A stretch of DNA of 14,572 nucleotides, taken from NCBI GenBank assembly GCA_030620005.1, contig JAUXAJ010000109.1:1-14572 (forward strand), in the 5' to 3' direction. The notes beneath the pieces were generated by a model. It worked only from the letters and a program-made list of their open reading frames with translations. It did no database searches and was not told where the DNA came from. This document shows positions 1 through 6,849 of the stretch, piece after piece (positions within the stretch are counted from its first letter, which is position 1; each line of letters opens with the position of its first letter). This DNA comes from Promethearchaeota archaeon. GTDB lineage: Archaea > Asgardarchaeota > Lokiarchaeia > Sigynarchaeales > SOKP01. Position numbers and translations under genes: made by a program.

Positions 1-7
1 AAAGATA

Positions 8-1102
8 ATGACAATTGAAAATAAAGAAGATCAAATTTATCGAGATCTACAAGTCCATATAGATAATCAAGCCCTTACATTTCCTGCGCTAAAATCTGGA
101 GCTGAAATTCGCGTGCTCAAGCATGTATTTGATCCTGAAGAAGCTAAAATGGCTTTAAATCTCACTTATAAATTTGAGAGTATTGATTTAATTTTTGAAA
201 GAGCTAAAGATAGCGGAATATCTAAAGATGATTTAGAAGCAATCTTTGAAAGATTGGTTATGAAGGGTACAATTGGATATAGAGAAAAGGATGGGATGAA
301 TCAATATCAAATTTGGGGTTATGCTATAGGATTTTACGAAGGACAAGTCTATCGATTAACATCTGAATTCATTCGGGATGGTATAGAAATGATAGAAGAC
401 CCTATTTTTGGGCTTAATTTCTTGCAAGTCAAACCTGCCCAATGGCGTACTATTCCAATCGAAAAAAGCGTTACATCCGAACATAAAGTTGCCACATACG
501 ATGAATTAGAAAAACTCGTAATGAATTCAGAAGGACCTATAATGGTAGTGGAATGTATTTGCAGGCAACAAAAGCTCATTGAAGGAGAACAATGTAAAGT
601 GACTTCTCGCTTAGAAACATGTATTGGCTTTGGTGATTTGGCTAAGTTAGGATCCAAAAGGAAAATTGGAAGAGAAATCGCTAAAGAAGAAGCGCTCGAA
701 ATCTTCAGGAAAAATCAAGAAGAAGGGTTAGTTTTAAATTCATCAAATTCAATTGAAGCGGAATTCATTTGTTCTTGTTGTGGGTGTTGTTGTGGGATGC
801 TTCGTTCACATCAATTAATGCCTGATCCCAGTGTTTTCTGGATACATAATTTTTACGCTGAAATAGACTCAGAATCGTGTGTAGGATGCCAAACATGTGT
901 GGAGAGGTGCCAAGCAGGAGCAATAAAGTTCAGGAAGAAAACGAATATCTCTTCAATTAATAAAAAGAAATGTATTGGATGTGGAAATTGTGTAACAGTT
1001 TGTCCTGAAGAAGCTATTCAACTCGTTAAAGTTGAGAAAGAATCAGTCCCTCCAGAAACTTTTGATGATTTATTTGATGAAATAAAGTCTAATAGAAAAT
1101 AA
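8..1102 (+). CDS. wHTH / cysteine-rich / double [4Fe-4S] ferredoxin protein (paralogue 1)
   Basis: 364-residue soluble protein with no signal peptide or membrane segment. Residues about 30-110 look like a helical winged-helix-type domain. A first cysteine cluster follows (C183, C185, C196, C205), then a very dense C255-x-C257-C258-x-C260-C261-C262 motif. The C-terminus carries two bacterial-ferredoxin [4Fe-4S] motifs: C291/294/297/301 and C322/325/328/332. The second ends in the usual Cys-Pro; the first has Gln after its last Cys. It is a clear paralogue of the product of 3011-4126, which has the same cysteine pattern in the same order. The two ferredoxin clusters should transfer electrons. 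The role of the other ten cysteines is not known to me; a further cluster or metal site is inferred. A redox-sensing regulator or an electron-transfer adaptor are both possible. The ATG at 8 is very near the window edge, so a start further upstream cannot be excluded. T-runs follow directly. Confidence 0.88.
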   Translation: MTIENKEDQIYRDLQVHIDNQALTFPALKSGAEIRVLKHVFDPEEAKMALNLTYKFESIDLIFERAKDSGISKDDLEAIFERLVMKGTIGYREKDGMNQYQIWGYAIGFYEGQVYRLTSEFIRDGIEMIEDPIFGLNFLQVKPAQWRTIPIEKSVTSEHKVATYDELEKLVMNSEGPIMVVECICRQQKLIEGEQCKVTSRLETCIGFGDLAKLGSKRKIGREIAKEEALEIFRKNQEEGLVLNSSNSIEAEFICSCCGCCCGMLRSHQLMPDPSVFWIHNFYAEIDSESCVGCQTCVERCQAGAIKFRKKTNISSINKKKCIGCGNCVTVCPEEAIQLVKVEKESVPPETFDDLFDEIKSNRK

Positions 1103-1114
1103 TAAAATTAAAAT

Positions 1115-1140
1115 ATTTTTTTTTCAATTTTTTTTTATTT
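1115..1140 (+). terminator. T-run terminator after the first Fe-S protein
   Basis: Two runs of nine T (1116-1124 and 1128-1136) begin 13 bases after the stop codon at 1102. Archaeal RNA polymerase commonly terminates at such T-runs without a hairpin, and no strong hairpin precedes them here. Confidence 0.5.
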
Positions 1141-1275
1141 ACATTTTTGATTAAATATAAAGAAATGAAAGAACGTGCTTAGTTTAACTAATAAAACATG
1201 AGTGGAAGTTATTTATAGATATACATGCTTATTACATATTAGAGATTTTTTTAATAATGATTGAAAATGACCTTA

Positions 1276-1395
1276 TCAAGCAAAATTCCTAATGGAAAAA
1301 ATAATGAAATTTCCCCAATCGTGCATGTATTCGTCTTTTTCGGTTATTTCAACCCTATTTTTAATCAAATCCTCAATATTTTTTTCTTCTGTCAT
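1276..1395 (-). pseudogene. 5' remnant of a second CrtC/AttH-like gene copy
   Basis: Reading the minus strand from ATG at 1395 gives 39 codons to a TGA. Its first 26 residues match the first 26 of the neighbouring gene product (start 2391) at 21 positions, including the shared block IKNRVEI(S/T)EKDEYMHD. Similarity stops abruptly after the HD at about 1318, and the remaining residues do not resemble the family. The fragment starts only 18 bases beyond the stop of the full-length gene on the same strand. It looks like a tandem duplicate whose body was deleted. It could also be a short chimeric peptide that is still translated, but nothing in the sequence demands that. The match fixes the correct start of the intact neighbour, since both copies begin Met-Thr. 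Confidence 0.65.
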
Positions 1396-1413
1396 GATAA
1401 TTATGAATTTTTT

Positions 1414-2391
1414 TTATTGATTCCGAGTCGAAATTAAATACTCCGAAATTCCATCTCCTTCCTTACCTTCACAGGTGAATACGGCTACTTGCTCAAAGAT
1501 CTCAGTTTTTCCTGTTCGTGTTGGAAGGGTCAAGTACATGAAGTGTATTGATTTTGATTCTATGGTTCTTTTATTTCCTTTTTTATCTGTCACGATAATG
1601 GTTGAAGATAAAGGCGTCTTCCCGTCGTCTTTTGTTTTCGTGGTTATATCGACTTTTTCTATTATCGCATTTTCCTTGTCTTTTGAAAGAATCACGCCGA
1701 ATTCCATTACCTTGCCTAATAGTTCTGATCTTGTCATGATAAAAGTCTCGTTTTCAAATTGTGCGGCGCCCCAATACCAGCCATCAATCTGAATATAATG
1801 CCTTACCCCCCAGCTGTGGTCTCGATTTCCAAATCCCTTGACATCTCGCGTTTCACCTTTATTTTTCAGTTTTAAAGTACCCGTCGCAATCATGGGTTGC
1901 TCGTAATGCTCCTGGGCAACAACTTTAAGTAGGTCCTTCCCATACTTTTTAATAAATTCTTCAGGATCTTCTGCGTCAGCAGAATTAAATACAGAAAATC
2001 GCCCCTTGAAATTAAGGTCTAATTCATGCTTTTGATCTTCGAACGTGATTCTCCATTCTTTCATTGGTTCAATGCAAAAAAATTTAATTTTCTTATCAAA
2101 TTCCCAATTGTTAGGCATTTTCTTTAGCGGAACTTCGTTAAAATAAGTAGTGGTCTTGCCATCAACTACTAATAACACTAAAATCCGAGATTTGTTTTTA
2201 TCCATGTGAAGCGATATTCTACTAACAAGAAAAACCTTATTTGGACGATCTATAAAATTGAAATACCAACTTTCGTTATGATAGCGAGGAAATTTTCCTA
2301 ATTGCTGGGATAAATCGTGCATATATTCGTCTTTTTCGGATATTTCAACCCTATTTTTAATCATTTCTTCGATGTTAATCTCTTTAGTCAT
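1414..2391 (-). CDS. CrtC/AttH-like lipocalin-fold protein (DUF7064/7065-type)
   Basis: A predicted 325-residue soluble protein rich in beta-strand-like segments. The best landmark is G-x-GNRDHSWGVR at about 188-197, followed by DGWYWGAAQFE at about 203-213. An RDHSWG motif with a downstream W-x-W/aromatic block is typical of the hydroxyneurosporene-synthase/AttH (CrtC-like) double-lipocalin group. Those members bind or act on hydrophobic substrates such as carotenoids or lipids; the substrate here is unknown. I place the start at ATG 2391, not the upstream ATG at 2418, because the remnant copy at 1395 begins at the equivalent Met-Thr and the extra nine residues have no counterpart there. Neither start has a strong ribosome-binding site. 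The gene stands alone, divergent from the remnant at 2625. An enzymatic role is not shown. Confidence 0.72.
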   Translation of the reverse strand: MTKEINIEEMIKNRVEISEKDEYMHDLSQQLGKFPRYHNESWYFNFIDRPNKVFLVSRISLHMDKNKSRILVLLVVDGKTTTYFNEVPLKKMPNNWEFDKKIKFFCIEPMKEWRITFEDQKHELDLNFKGRFSVFNSADAEDPEEFIKKYGKDLLKVVAQEHYEQPMIATGTLKLKNKGETRDVKGFGNRDHSWGVRHYIQIDGWYWGAAQFENETFIMTRSELLGKVMEFGVILSKDKENAIIEKVDITTKTKDDGKTPLSSTIIVTDKKGNKRTIESKSIHFMYLTLPTRTGKTEIFEQVAVFTCEGKEGDGISEYLISTRNQ

Positions 2392-2624
2392 AATAAATAA
2401 AAATTTCTGATAAAACATTTAATATTTACTGTTTTTTTTCCTTAATTTTCTTTTTTTTTAAATCTGATATGTGTCATATTAGTCCGGACCAATTATTGTT
2501 CTTGATCAATAGTAGCACGATTGATAATTATTGGAATTTTTTATAGTAAGATTAAAAAGAAAATTCTTCATTAAAGTGTAATTACTCGCTAAATTAATTA
2601 TTTAATGACATGTAAATCAAGTTT

Positions 2625-2953
2625 TGAAAAAGGTTGTTTTTTATGAAAAAGATTGGAGAAGGATTGTCTTGCTCGTCAAAAGACGAAGCAATCGGAAAAA
2701 ATTCGAAATTTTGAAATATGACATTGGAAAAAAAGAGAGAAAGTCAATCCAAAATCCTGACGGTTCAGGAACTACTATTATAGAAAACGACCTACATCAT
2801 AGGAGTGTGTGTTCGTTAAACGATAACCAATTACGTCAGCTTTACGATTTAGGTTTAAAACTCGAAAAGGAATTTAATTATCCTCAAGACATTGAATGGG
2901 CAATTCAAAACGATATAGTTCATGTCCTACAAACCCGTCCAATTACTACTTAA
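2625..2953 (+). pseudogene. decayed C-terminal piece of a PEP-synthase/PPDK-type ATP-grasp domain
   Basis: The last roughly 60 residues read as the end of the nucleotide-binding (N-terminal) domain of phosphoenolpyruvate synthase or pyruvate phosphate dikinase. They include NDNQLRQLYDLGLKLEKEF, then DIEWAI, then LQTRPIT, the hallmark ending of this ATP-grasp subdomain. An intact enzyme would carry some 250 residues before this and the swivelling phospho-histidine and PEP/pyruvate domains after it; all are missing. The 5' part is also frame-disrupted. In the +1-shifted frame, positions about 2646-2690 read KKIGEGLSCSSKDEAIGKNS, resembling the Gly-Glu-Gly turn that normally precedes this region. 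The family-like frame then switches near 2690-2705. Only TTG is available as a start, at 2624. I treat it as a non-functional remnant, not a small protein. Confidence 0.6.
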
Positions 2954-2967
2954 AAAAAAAAAATTGA

Positions 2968-2978
2968 CTTAAATATAA
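2968..2978 (+). promoter_or_regulatory. TATA-like element of the second Fe-S protein gene
   Basis: CTTAAATATAA matches the archaeal TATA consensus and lies about 33 bases before the ATG at 3011. This would place the transcript start a few bases before the ribosome-binding site GAGGT at 2998-3002, giving a very short leader. No factor-B recognition element could be judged reliably in this AT-rich context. Confidence 0.4.
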
Positions 2979-3010
2979 TCAAAAAAATAAAAATAAAGAG
3001 GTAAGCAATC

Positions 3011-4126
3011 ATGGTTGGTGAATTAATAATGGACGAGAAAATGTGGATTAAGGTTATTAGGAATATTAAAAAAACGGGAGGCTTTCCTTTTTCTATTAAC
3101 GATCATCTCATGGAACTAACGCAGACCTTGCTTGCCGAAGAAGAAGCAAGATTTCTCTTGGTTTTCACAAGAACAACACTAACTCTTGAACAAATCAAGG
3201 ACAAAACTGATCTAGGCGCTGAACCGTTAGAAAAAATGCTAAATCAGCTCATGGATAAAGGTATTATCGTTGGCGTTCCATCAAGAAGCACGGGGAAAAT
3301 GATTTATCACTTGAGTAGCTATCTTCCCGGTATATTCGAGTTCACATTCATGAAAGGCGAAACTGGCCAAAGGGAGAAAAAGTTAGCCCTTCTTTTCGAA
3401 AAACTCAATGATGATTTGACCGATTTAACTCAAAAGAACTACGACAATGTCGTGAGTCAGTATAGAAAAATACCTTTCATGGATAGGATCGTTCCGATTG
3501 AGGAAACCATTGAAGTAGAGCCAGAATCAGTTCTGCCATTTGAAGAAATGTCTAAATTAATAAATGATTTTGATAATATAGCTGTTTCGAATTGCTATTG
3601 CAGACACCATAAAGACCTTTTAGGCGAGCATTGCAAGATTGACGCGCCTAAACTAACTTGCATGCATTTGGGGAAATATGCGGTGTTTACAGCCGAACAC
3701 GGTTTTGCCAAGCAAATTTCTAAGGAAGAAGCAATGAAGATTTTAAGAGAGGCAGAAGACGCCGGTCTCGTTCATAAGGCAATACATGTTAACATTGATC
3801 CCAAGAATCGAGAAACTGCTATTTGTAATTGCTGCAAGTGCTGTTGCGATACACTCCAAAAGTATTATCGCGGAACCATCCCATTAAAAACTTTAACTTC
3901 GTATATCGCAAGAGTAGATAGCGAAATATGTAGCGGTTGCGGAACGTGCGTAGAAAAATGTCCTGCTGAATCTCCGGAGTTGGTTGACGACAAATCTCTT
4001 GTTAACGAAAGTAAATGCATTGGATGTGGCGTCTGTGCGCATCACTGCCCCGAAGGAGCAATTAAATTAGAAAGAACGGGACCTAGAGTAGTTTTCGTTC
4101 CGCCTCCTAAATTGAAACTTCAATAA
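3011..4126 (+). CDS. wHTH / cysteine-rich / double [4Fe-4S] ferredoxin protein (paralogue 2)
   Basis: 371 residues with the same architecture as the product of 8-1102. A helical, winged-helix-like N-terminus (about 40-105) comes first, then cysteines C195, C197, C208 and C217. The dense C272-x-C274-C275-x-C277-C278-C279 block follows. Two classical [4Fe-4S] motifs close the protein: C307/310/313/317 and C336/339/342/346, both ending Cys-Pro. Outside the cysteine-rich parts the two paralogues are quite diverged, so the duplication is old, unlike the nearby perfect DNA repeat. The ATG at 3011 is supported by GAGGT at 2998-3002. The C-terminal tail is Pro/Lys-rich (VPPPKLKLQ). The protein is probably cytoplasmic and can carry electrons through two cubane clusters. 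Partner and reaction are unknown. It converges on the short minus-strand copy of the AIR-synthase-like 3' end. Confidence 0.9.
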   Translation: MVGELIMDEKMWIKVIRNIKKTGGFPFSINDHLMELTQTLLAEEEARFLLVFTRTTLTLEQIKDKTDLGAEPLEKMLNQLMDKGIIVGVPSRSTGKMIYHLSSYLPGIFEFTFMKGETGQREKKLALLFEKLNDDLTDLTQKNYDNVVSQYRKIPFMDRIVPIEETIEVEPESVLPFEEMSKLINDFDNIAVSNCYCRHHKDLLGEHCKIDAPKLTCMHLGKYAVFTAEHGFAKQISKEEAMKILREAEDAGLVHKAIHVNIDPKNRETAICNCCKCCCDTLQKYYRGTIPLKTLTSYIARVDSEICSGCGTCVEKCPAESPELVDDKSLVNESKCIGCGVCAHHCPEGAIKLERTGPRVVFVPPPKLKLQ

Positions 4127-4178
4127 AAATGTCTGAAATGAAGGAGTAAAGGAAATACTTGCTAAACTTATTAGTAAT

Positions 4179-4188
4179 AAAAAAAAAA
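4179..4188 (-). terminator. T10 run behind the duplicated AIR-synthase-like 3' end
   Basis: Ten A on the plus strand form a T10 run for minus-strand transcription, starting eight bases past the stop codon of the short copy at 4196. The other copy of the repeat (stop at 5906) has no T-run of comparable length behind it. The T-run therefore may mark the ancestral 3' end of the gene. Confidence 0.4.
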
Positions 4189-4191
4189 TTT

Positions 4192-4299
4192 CAAATTAAG
4201 TATTTAATTTTTTAATATACTCAATAATTTTTTTTCGCTTTTCCAAGGCTTTTAAAGCTGCGCTTTCAACTTTTATTTCCATTTGCTCAATTTTCTCAG
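4192..4299. repeat. 108-bp perfect direct repeat, left copy
   Basis: Identical base for base to 5902-6009, in the same orientation and offset by 1,710 bp. It contains the last 33 codons and stop of the AIR-synthase-like gene plus four bases beyond the stop. Identity ends sharply on both sides (T versus A at 4191/5901, C versus G at 4300/6010). The intervening DNA carries the GPH symporter gene. Confidence 0.97.
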
Positions 4300-4303
4300 C
4301 CAC
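4196..4303 (-). CDS. 35-codon reading frame made from the duplicated AIR-synthase-like C-terminus
   Basis: On the minus strand a GTG at 4303 opens a 35-codon frame. Its residues 3-35 equal the last 33 residues of the AIR-synthase-like protein, a charged, probably helical tail ending in KKLNT. The GTG is preceded by AAAGGAG with a five-base gap, one of the best ribosome-binding sites in the window, and a T10 run follows the stop. The unique sequence left of the repeat therefore supplies a start signal exactly in frame. This may be chance, leaving a non-functional stub, or it may be a translated micro-protein. No known function. Confidence 0.3.
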   Translation of the reverse strand: MAEKIEQMEIKVESAALKALEKRKKIIEYIKKLNT

Positions 4304-4375
4304 TTTTTCTCCTTTAAAACAAATACTTTTAAAACATTAAGGATAAGTTTTAATTAAATTTTTAAAAAAAGATGG

Positions 4376-4383
4376 TTTAAATA
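4376..4383 (+). promoter_or_regulatory. TATA element of the GPH symporter gene
   Basis: TTTAAATA, an exact match to the common archaeal TATA form, lies 53 bases before the TTG at 4429. A start of transcription about 25 bases downstream would fall near 4405. This agrees with translation beginning at 4429 or 4435 and argues against an upstream non-AUG start. Confidence 0.45.
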
Positions 4384-4428
4384 ATAGAAAAAAACGAAGG
4401 AATTACGAGCGAAAAAAAACATTCCACG

Positions 4429-5775
4429 TTGTCAATGCTCTCGTTTAATTGTTCGGTTTTTGGAACACAATTAATCGGTCTAATGTTTAACTCTCGTTTA
4501 GTGTCTTTTTATGAGATTGAAGTTGGATTATCCATATGGTTATTCACGCTTGGATATTCAATATACACTTTGTGGGACGCATTCAACGATCCTTTCATGG
4601 GTTTTCTCTCGGATAGACCTAATCGATTATGGAAAAAACACGGGAAACGTTTTCCTTGGATTCTTGTCTCCTCTATTTTTTTATGTATTGTATTTTTCTT
4701 GATATTTACTCCACCAGATCCTAAAGTAAATGAATGGGCAACTTTTGCCTGGTTTTTGTTGGTTCTTTTTTTATTTGACGGTTTGATGTCAATATTATTG
4801 ATTAACCGCAGTGCGTTGACGCCCGATAAATTCAGAACTGATGAAGAGCGTAAGAAATTAGCTGGATTAAATGTTCCCCTATTTACGATCGGATTAATAT
4901 TAGGAATGATGTTATCGCCCTTGCTCATTACTTATGGAGATAAAGAATCGTACGTTTTCATGGCAATAGTTGGGAGCTTGATAACTATCGTATTTTTCTT
5001 TTTATCCTTTCCAGGAATGAGAGAAGACAAAATAATGATGGAACGAGCGTTTATTGCTGCCCAAAAAGAAAAGAAACCTTTTTTTGGAACTCTGAAAAAA
5101 GCTTGGAAACAAAAAAATTTTAGAGTGTTTATCTTGAAATACATTCCACTTACGGCTTCTAACATGCTTTTTGTTGCTAGCACGCCATACTACGTGCGCT
5201 ATGTTTTGAAAGAAGATGCCACCATGGAATTAATTTTATACGCTGCCTATTTAATTCCTGGGGTGCTATTAGTTCCGATTTGGATGATAATAGGAAAAAA
5301 ATTTGGATACTTAAAGATATACCCATACCTATTCATTGTTGTTTCGGTCATGTTCTTATTTTCAATATTTTTAACGAATTTAATAAATGCTGTAATTTGC
5401 GTCCTCATTTTAGGCGCATTTTATGGAGGTCTCAATACATTAGGCCCTCCAATTGACGCCACGATGTTTGACGAGGCTGCAGTCATGCACGGTGAACGCA
5501 ACGAGGGCGTGTATTATGGCATTCAAACCGTTATTGGAAAAGTAGGACAAGTAACTTACATGATCATATTAGCGTCGATTCACACTCTTACAAATTTCGA
5601 TCCTGCTTTGGGCACGGCACAAACAGAGTTAGCAATTTGGGGAATTAGAATGCAATTCGGATTATTTACTTCGATCTGCGTGTTAATCTGTGGTTTCATA
5701 TTTTGGAAATGGTGGGATTTAAAACCCGATAAAGTAGCTGAAATCCAAGAAAAATTAAAAGAAATGAACCTCTAA
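4429..5775 (+). CDS. GPH-family (MFS) cation:sugar-type symporter
   Basis: About 448 residues with roughly twelve hydrophobic membrane segments. The diagnostic block is near residues 50-78: WDAFNDPFMGFLSDRPNR followed by KKHGKRFPWIL. It matches the NDP-x-M-G-x-x-x-D signature and basic loop of glycoside-pentoside-hexuronide:cation symporters (MFS_2 superfamily), which include MelB- and XylP-like carriers. The substrate cannot be read from sequence; in archaea such carriers also move other organic solutes. The start is uncertain. The frame opens at 4381 without an ATG, TTG 4429 is the first usable start and ATG 4435 the first ATG, neither with a clear ribosome-binding site. The N-terminal helix is complete from either. 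The gene sits alone between two 108-bp direct repeats, suggesting that it came with, or could leave by, recombination. Confidence 0.85.
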   Translation: MSMLSFNCSVFGTQLIGLMFNSRLVSFYEIEVGLSIWLFTLGYSIYTLWDAFNDPFMGFLSDRPNRLWKKHGKRFPWILVSSIFLCIVFFLIFTPPDPKVNEWATFAWFLLVLFLFDGLMSILLINRSALTPDKFRTDEERKKLAGLNVPLFTIGLILGMMLSPLLITYGDKESYVFMAIVGSLITIVFFFLSFPGMREDKIMMERAFIAAQKEKKPFFGTLKKAWKQKNFRVFILKYIPLTASNMLFVASTPYYVRYVLKEDATMELILYAAYLIPGVLLVPIWMIIGKKFGYLKIYPYLFIVVSVMFLFSIFLTNLINAVICVLILGAFYGGLNTLGPPIDATMFDEAAVMHGERNEGVYYGIQTVIGKVGQVTYMIILASIHTLTNFDPALGTAQTELAIWGIRMQFGLFTSICVLICGFIFWKWWDLKPDKVAEIQEKLKEMNL

Positions 5776-5780
5776 TCATA

Positions 5781-5821
5781 TTTTTTTTTTATTTTCTATT
5801 AAGTATTCGCTCTTAGGAGCG
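5781..5821 (+). terminator. T10 run and small hairpin after the symporter gene
   Basis: A T10 run (5781-5790) starts five bases after the stop codon at 5775. Seventeen bases later CGCTC-TTAG-GAGCG (5808-5821) forms a perfect five-base-pair hairpin. The T-run is the likely archaeal terminator; the hairpin may be unrelated. Confidence 0.45.
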
Positions 5822-5901
5822 TAAGCAATTTCGTGAAAATCTAGCCTTTTTAAAAAGTATTCCAATCGAAATACGAAAGATTCATAGTTTTTATTGTTTT
5901 A

Positions 5902-6009
5902 CAAATTAAGTATTTAATTTTTTAATATACTCAATAATTTTTTTTCGCTTTTCCAAGGCTTTTAAAGCTGCGCTTTCAACTTTTATTTCCATTTGCTCAA
6001 TTTTCTCAG
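5902..6009. repeat. 108-bp perfect direct repeat, right copy
   Basis: Second copy of the repeat at 4192-4299, here forming the genuine 3' end of the AIR-synthase-like gene. Perfect identity, including synonymous positions and four bases past the stop, implies a recent event or gene conversion. Confidence 0.97.
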
Positions 6010-6793
6010 GAGTATCTTCTCCAATTTCTTGTTTTATTTTGGTATAAGCGGATTCTCGGAATTTTGGAATAATTTCTTCTTTATCAGCACCTTCAAAGAT
6101 CATTGAAACTTGATTTGAGTTGTCTACTTGGCCAATTTCTGCACATTTAATGTTGTTTTTGGCAAGATCCGAAATTATTTTACTTGAAGCATTCTCGGAG
6201 CAATAAATAAGAAGTGCGTCTAGTGAAACGCCTAAATAATCAACTCCTACTTTTTCTAACATTTCAAGAACTTTCGGATTGACAAGTTTTCTAACCTCTT
6301 TTTCGTGTATGATCACGCCACAATTTGCCGCGTAATTGATCTCGTATAAATCACCACGAAGACCACCGTTCGTAACATCGCACATGGCTCTAATTTCGTC
6401 AAGGTAATTGGATTTTAAAATTGTTTCGAACGCTTCGAGAAATTTAATGTTCAACGTTTCTTTAACTACATCGTGGTTTCCAGAGTAGATAGCCGTGGTT
6501 GTTATAGTCCCGCCACCAGCGCCTTCTGTCATCAGTATTCTATCTCCAACTTTGATGTTCCTTCTCGCTAATATTCTTTTTGTTGCGAGACCAACAGCGC
6601 TAATTCCTCCCACTAATCGATTTCCGATTACCATGTCGCCCCCGATTCGTAAAGTTGAACCCGCAGTTATCGGCACGCTTGCAAGTTCAGCAACAGCTGA
6701 AATTCCTGCCATGAAGTCAAACAACTTTCCAACGTCGGCGTCGTCGCCTAAATGAACATCCACCATTATTGAAATTGGTTTGGAACCTTTCAC
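5906..6793 (-). CDS. AIR-synthase-related (PurM/HypE-like) protein, C-terminal half of a split gene
   Basis: This frame encodes the larger, C-terminal part of a PurM-superfamily protein. Landmarks are VDVHLGDDADVGKLFDF, then SVPITAGSTLRIGGDMVIGNR, EGAGGGT, and DVTNGGLRGDLYEI. These correspond to the core and the Asp-Val-Thr-Asn-Gly-Gly-Leu loop of the AIRS C-terminal domain; superfamily members act on ATP and a small-molecule substrate. The frame is open from 6838, and residues SRAALRDLYV just before the GTG at 6793 are plainly part of the conserved protein. That GTG is therefore only a nominal start. The missing N-terminal half lies immediately upstream in another frame (6826-7332), separated by a 29-nt excess. 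Removing it gives one 465-residue protein. The reaction is unknown; the archaeal members I know of are unassigned. A single-mutation break, a frameshifted but functional gene and reinitiation remain open. Confidence 0.8.
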   Translation of the reverse strand: MKGSKPISIMVDVHLGDDADVGKLFDFMAGISAVAELASVPITAGSTLRIGGDMVIGNRLVGGISAVGLATKRILARRNIKVGDRILMTEGAGGGTITTTAIYSGNHDVVKETLNIKFLEAFETILKSNYLDEIRAMCDVTNGGLRGDLYEINYAANCGVIIHEKEVRKLVNPKVLEMLEKVGVDYLGVSLDALLIYCSENASSKIISDLAKNNIKCAEIGQVDNSNQVSMIFEGADKEEIIPKFRESAYTKIKQEIGEDTPEKIEQMEIKVESAALKALEKRKKIIEYIKKLNT

Positions 6794-6820
6794 ATATAAA
6801 TCTCTAAGTGCTGCCCTCGA

Positions 6821-6849
6821 TACGCTTATGTAAGCCCGTTACATGAAAT
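6821..6849. other. 29-nt excess: 25-nt imperfect palindrome with TACG direct repeats
   Basis: TACG at 6821-6824 and again at 6850-6853 flank 25 bases (6825-6849) containing ATGTAA-GCCCG-TTACAT. Deleting 29 bases joins ...GFHV to SRAALRDLYV exactly, in frame, as in the conserved family. The extra bases introduce a TAA in the N-terminal frame at 6826-6828. Their form resembles the footprint of an element that made a 4-bp target duplication and later left or shrank. I could not fold an archaeal bulge-helix-bulge splice motif around the possible 29-nt excision points. Confidence 0.75.

Noticed and set aside
1475..1792. 105-codon plus-strand frame inside the CrtC/AttH-like gene
   Set aside because: Antisense shadow; the minus-strand frame carries the RDHSWG motif and matches a duplicated start.
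2482..2535. GTCCGGAC and TTGATCAA palindromes and an imperfect CCAATTATT inverted repeat upstream of the PEP-synthase remnant
   Set aside because: Short palindromes of this size are expected by chance in AT-rich DNA, and they have no intact gene next to them to regulate.
4509..4928. Long minus-strand reading frame inside the symporter gene
   Set aside because: Antisense shadow of a well-supported membrane protein; no family resemblance or start signal.
4300..5901. Insertion sequence carrying the symporter
   Set aside because: No transposase, terminal inverted repeats or short target duplication; the flanking 108-bp direct repeats are gene 3' ends, so homologous or site-specific recombination is a better explanation.
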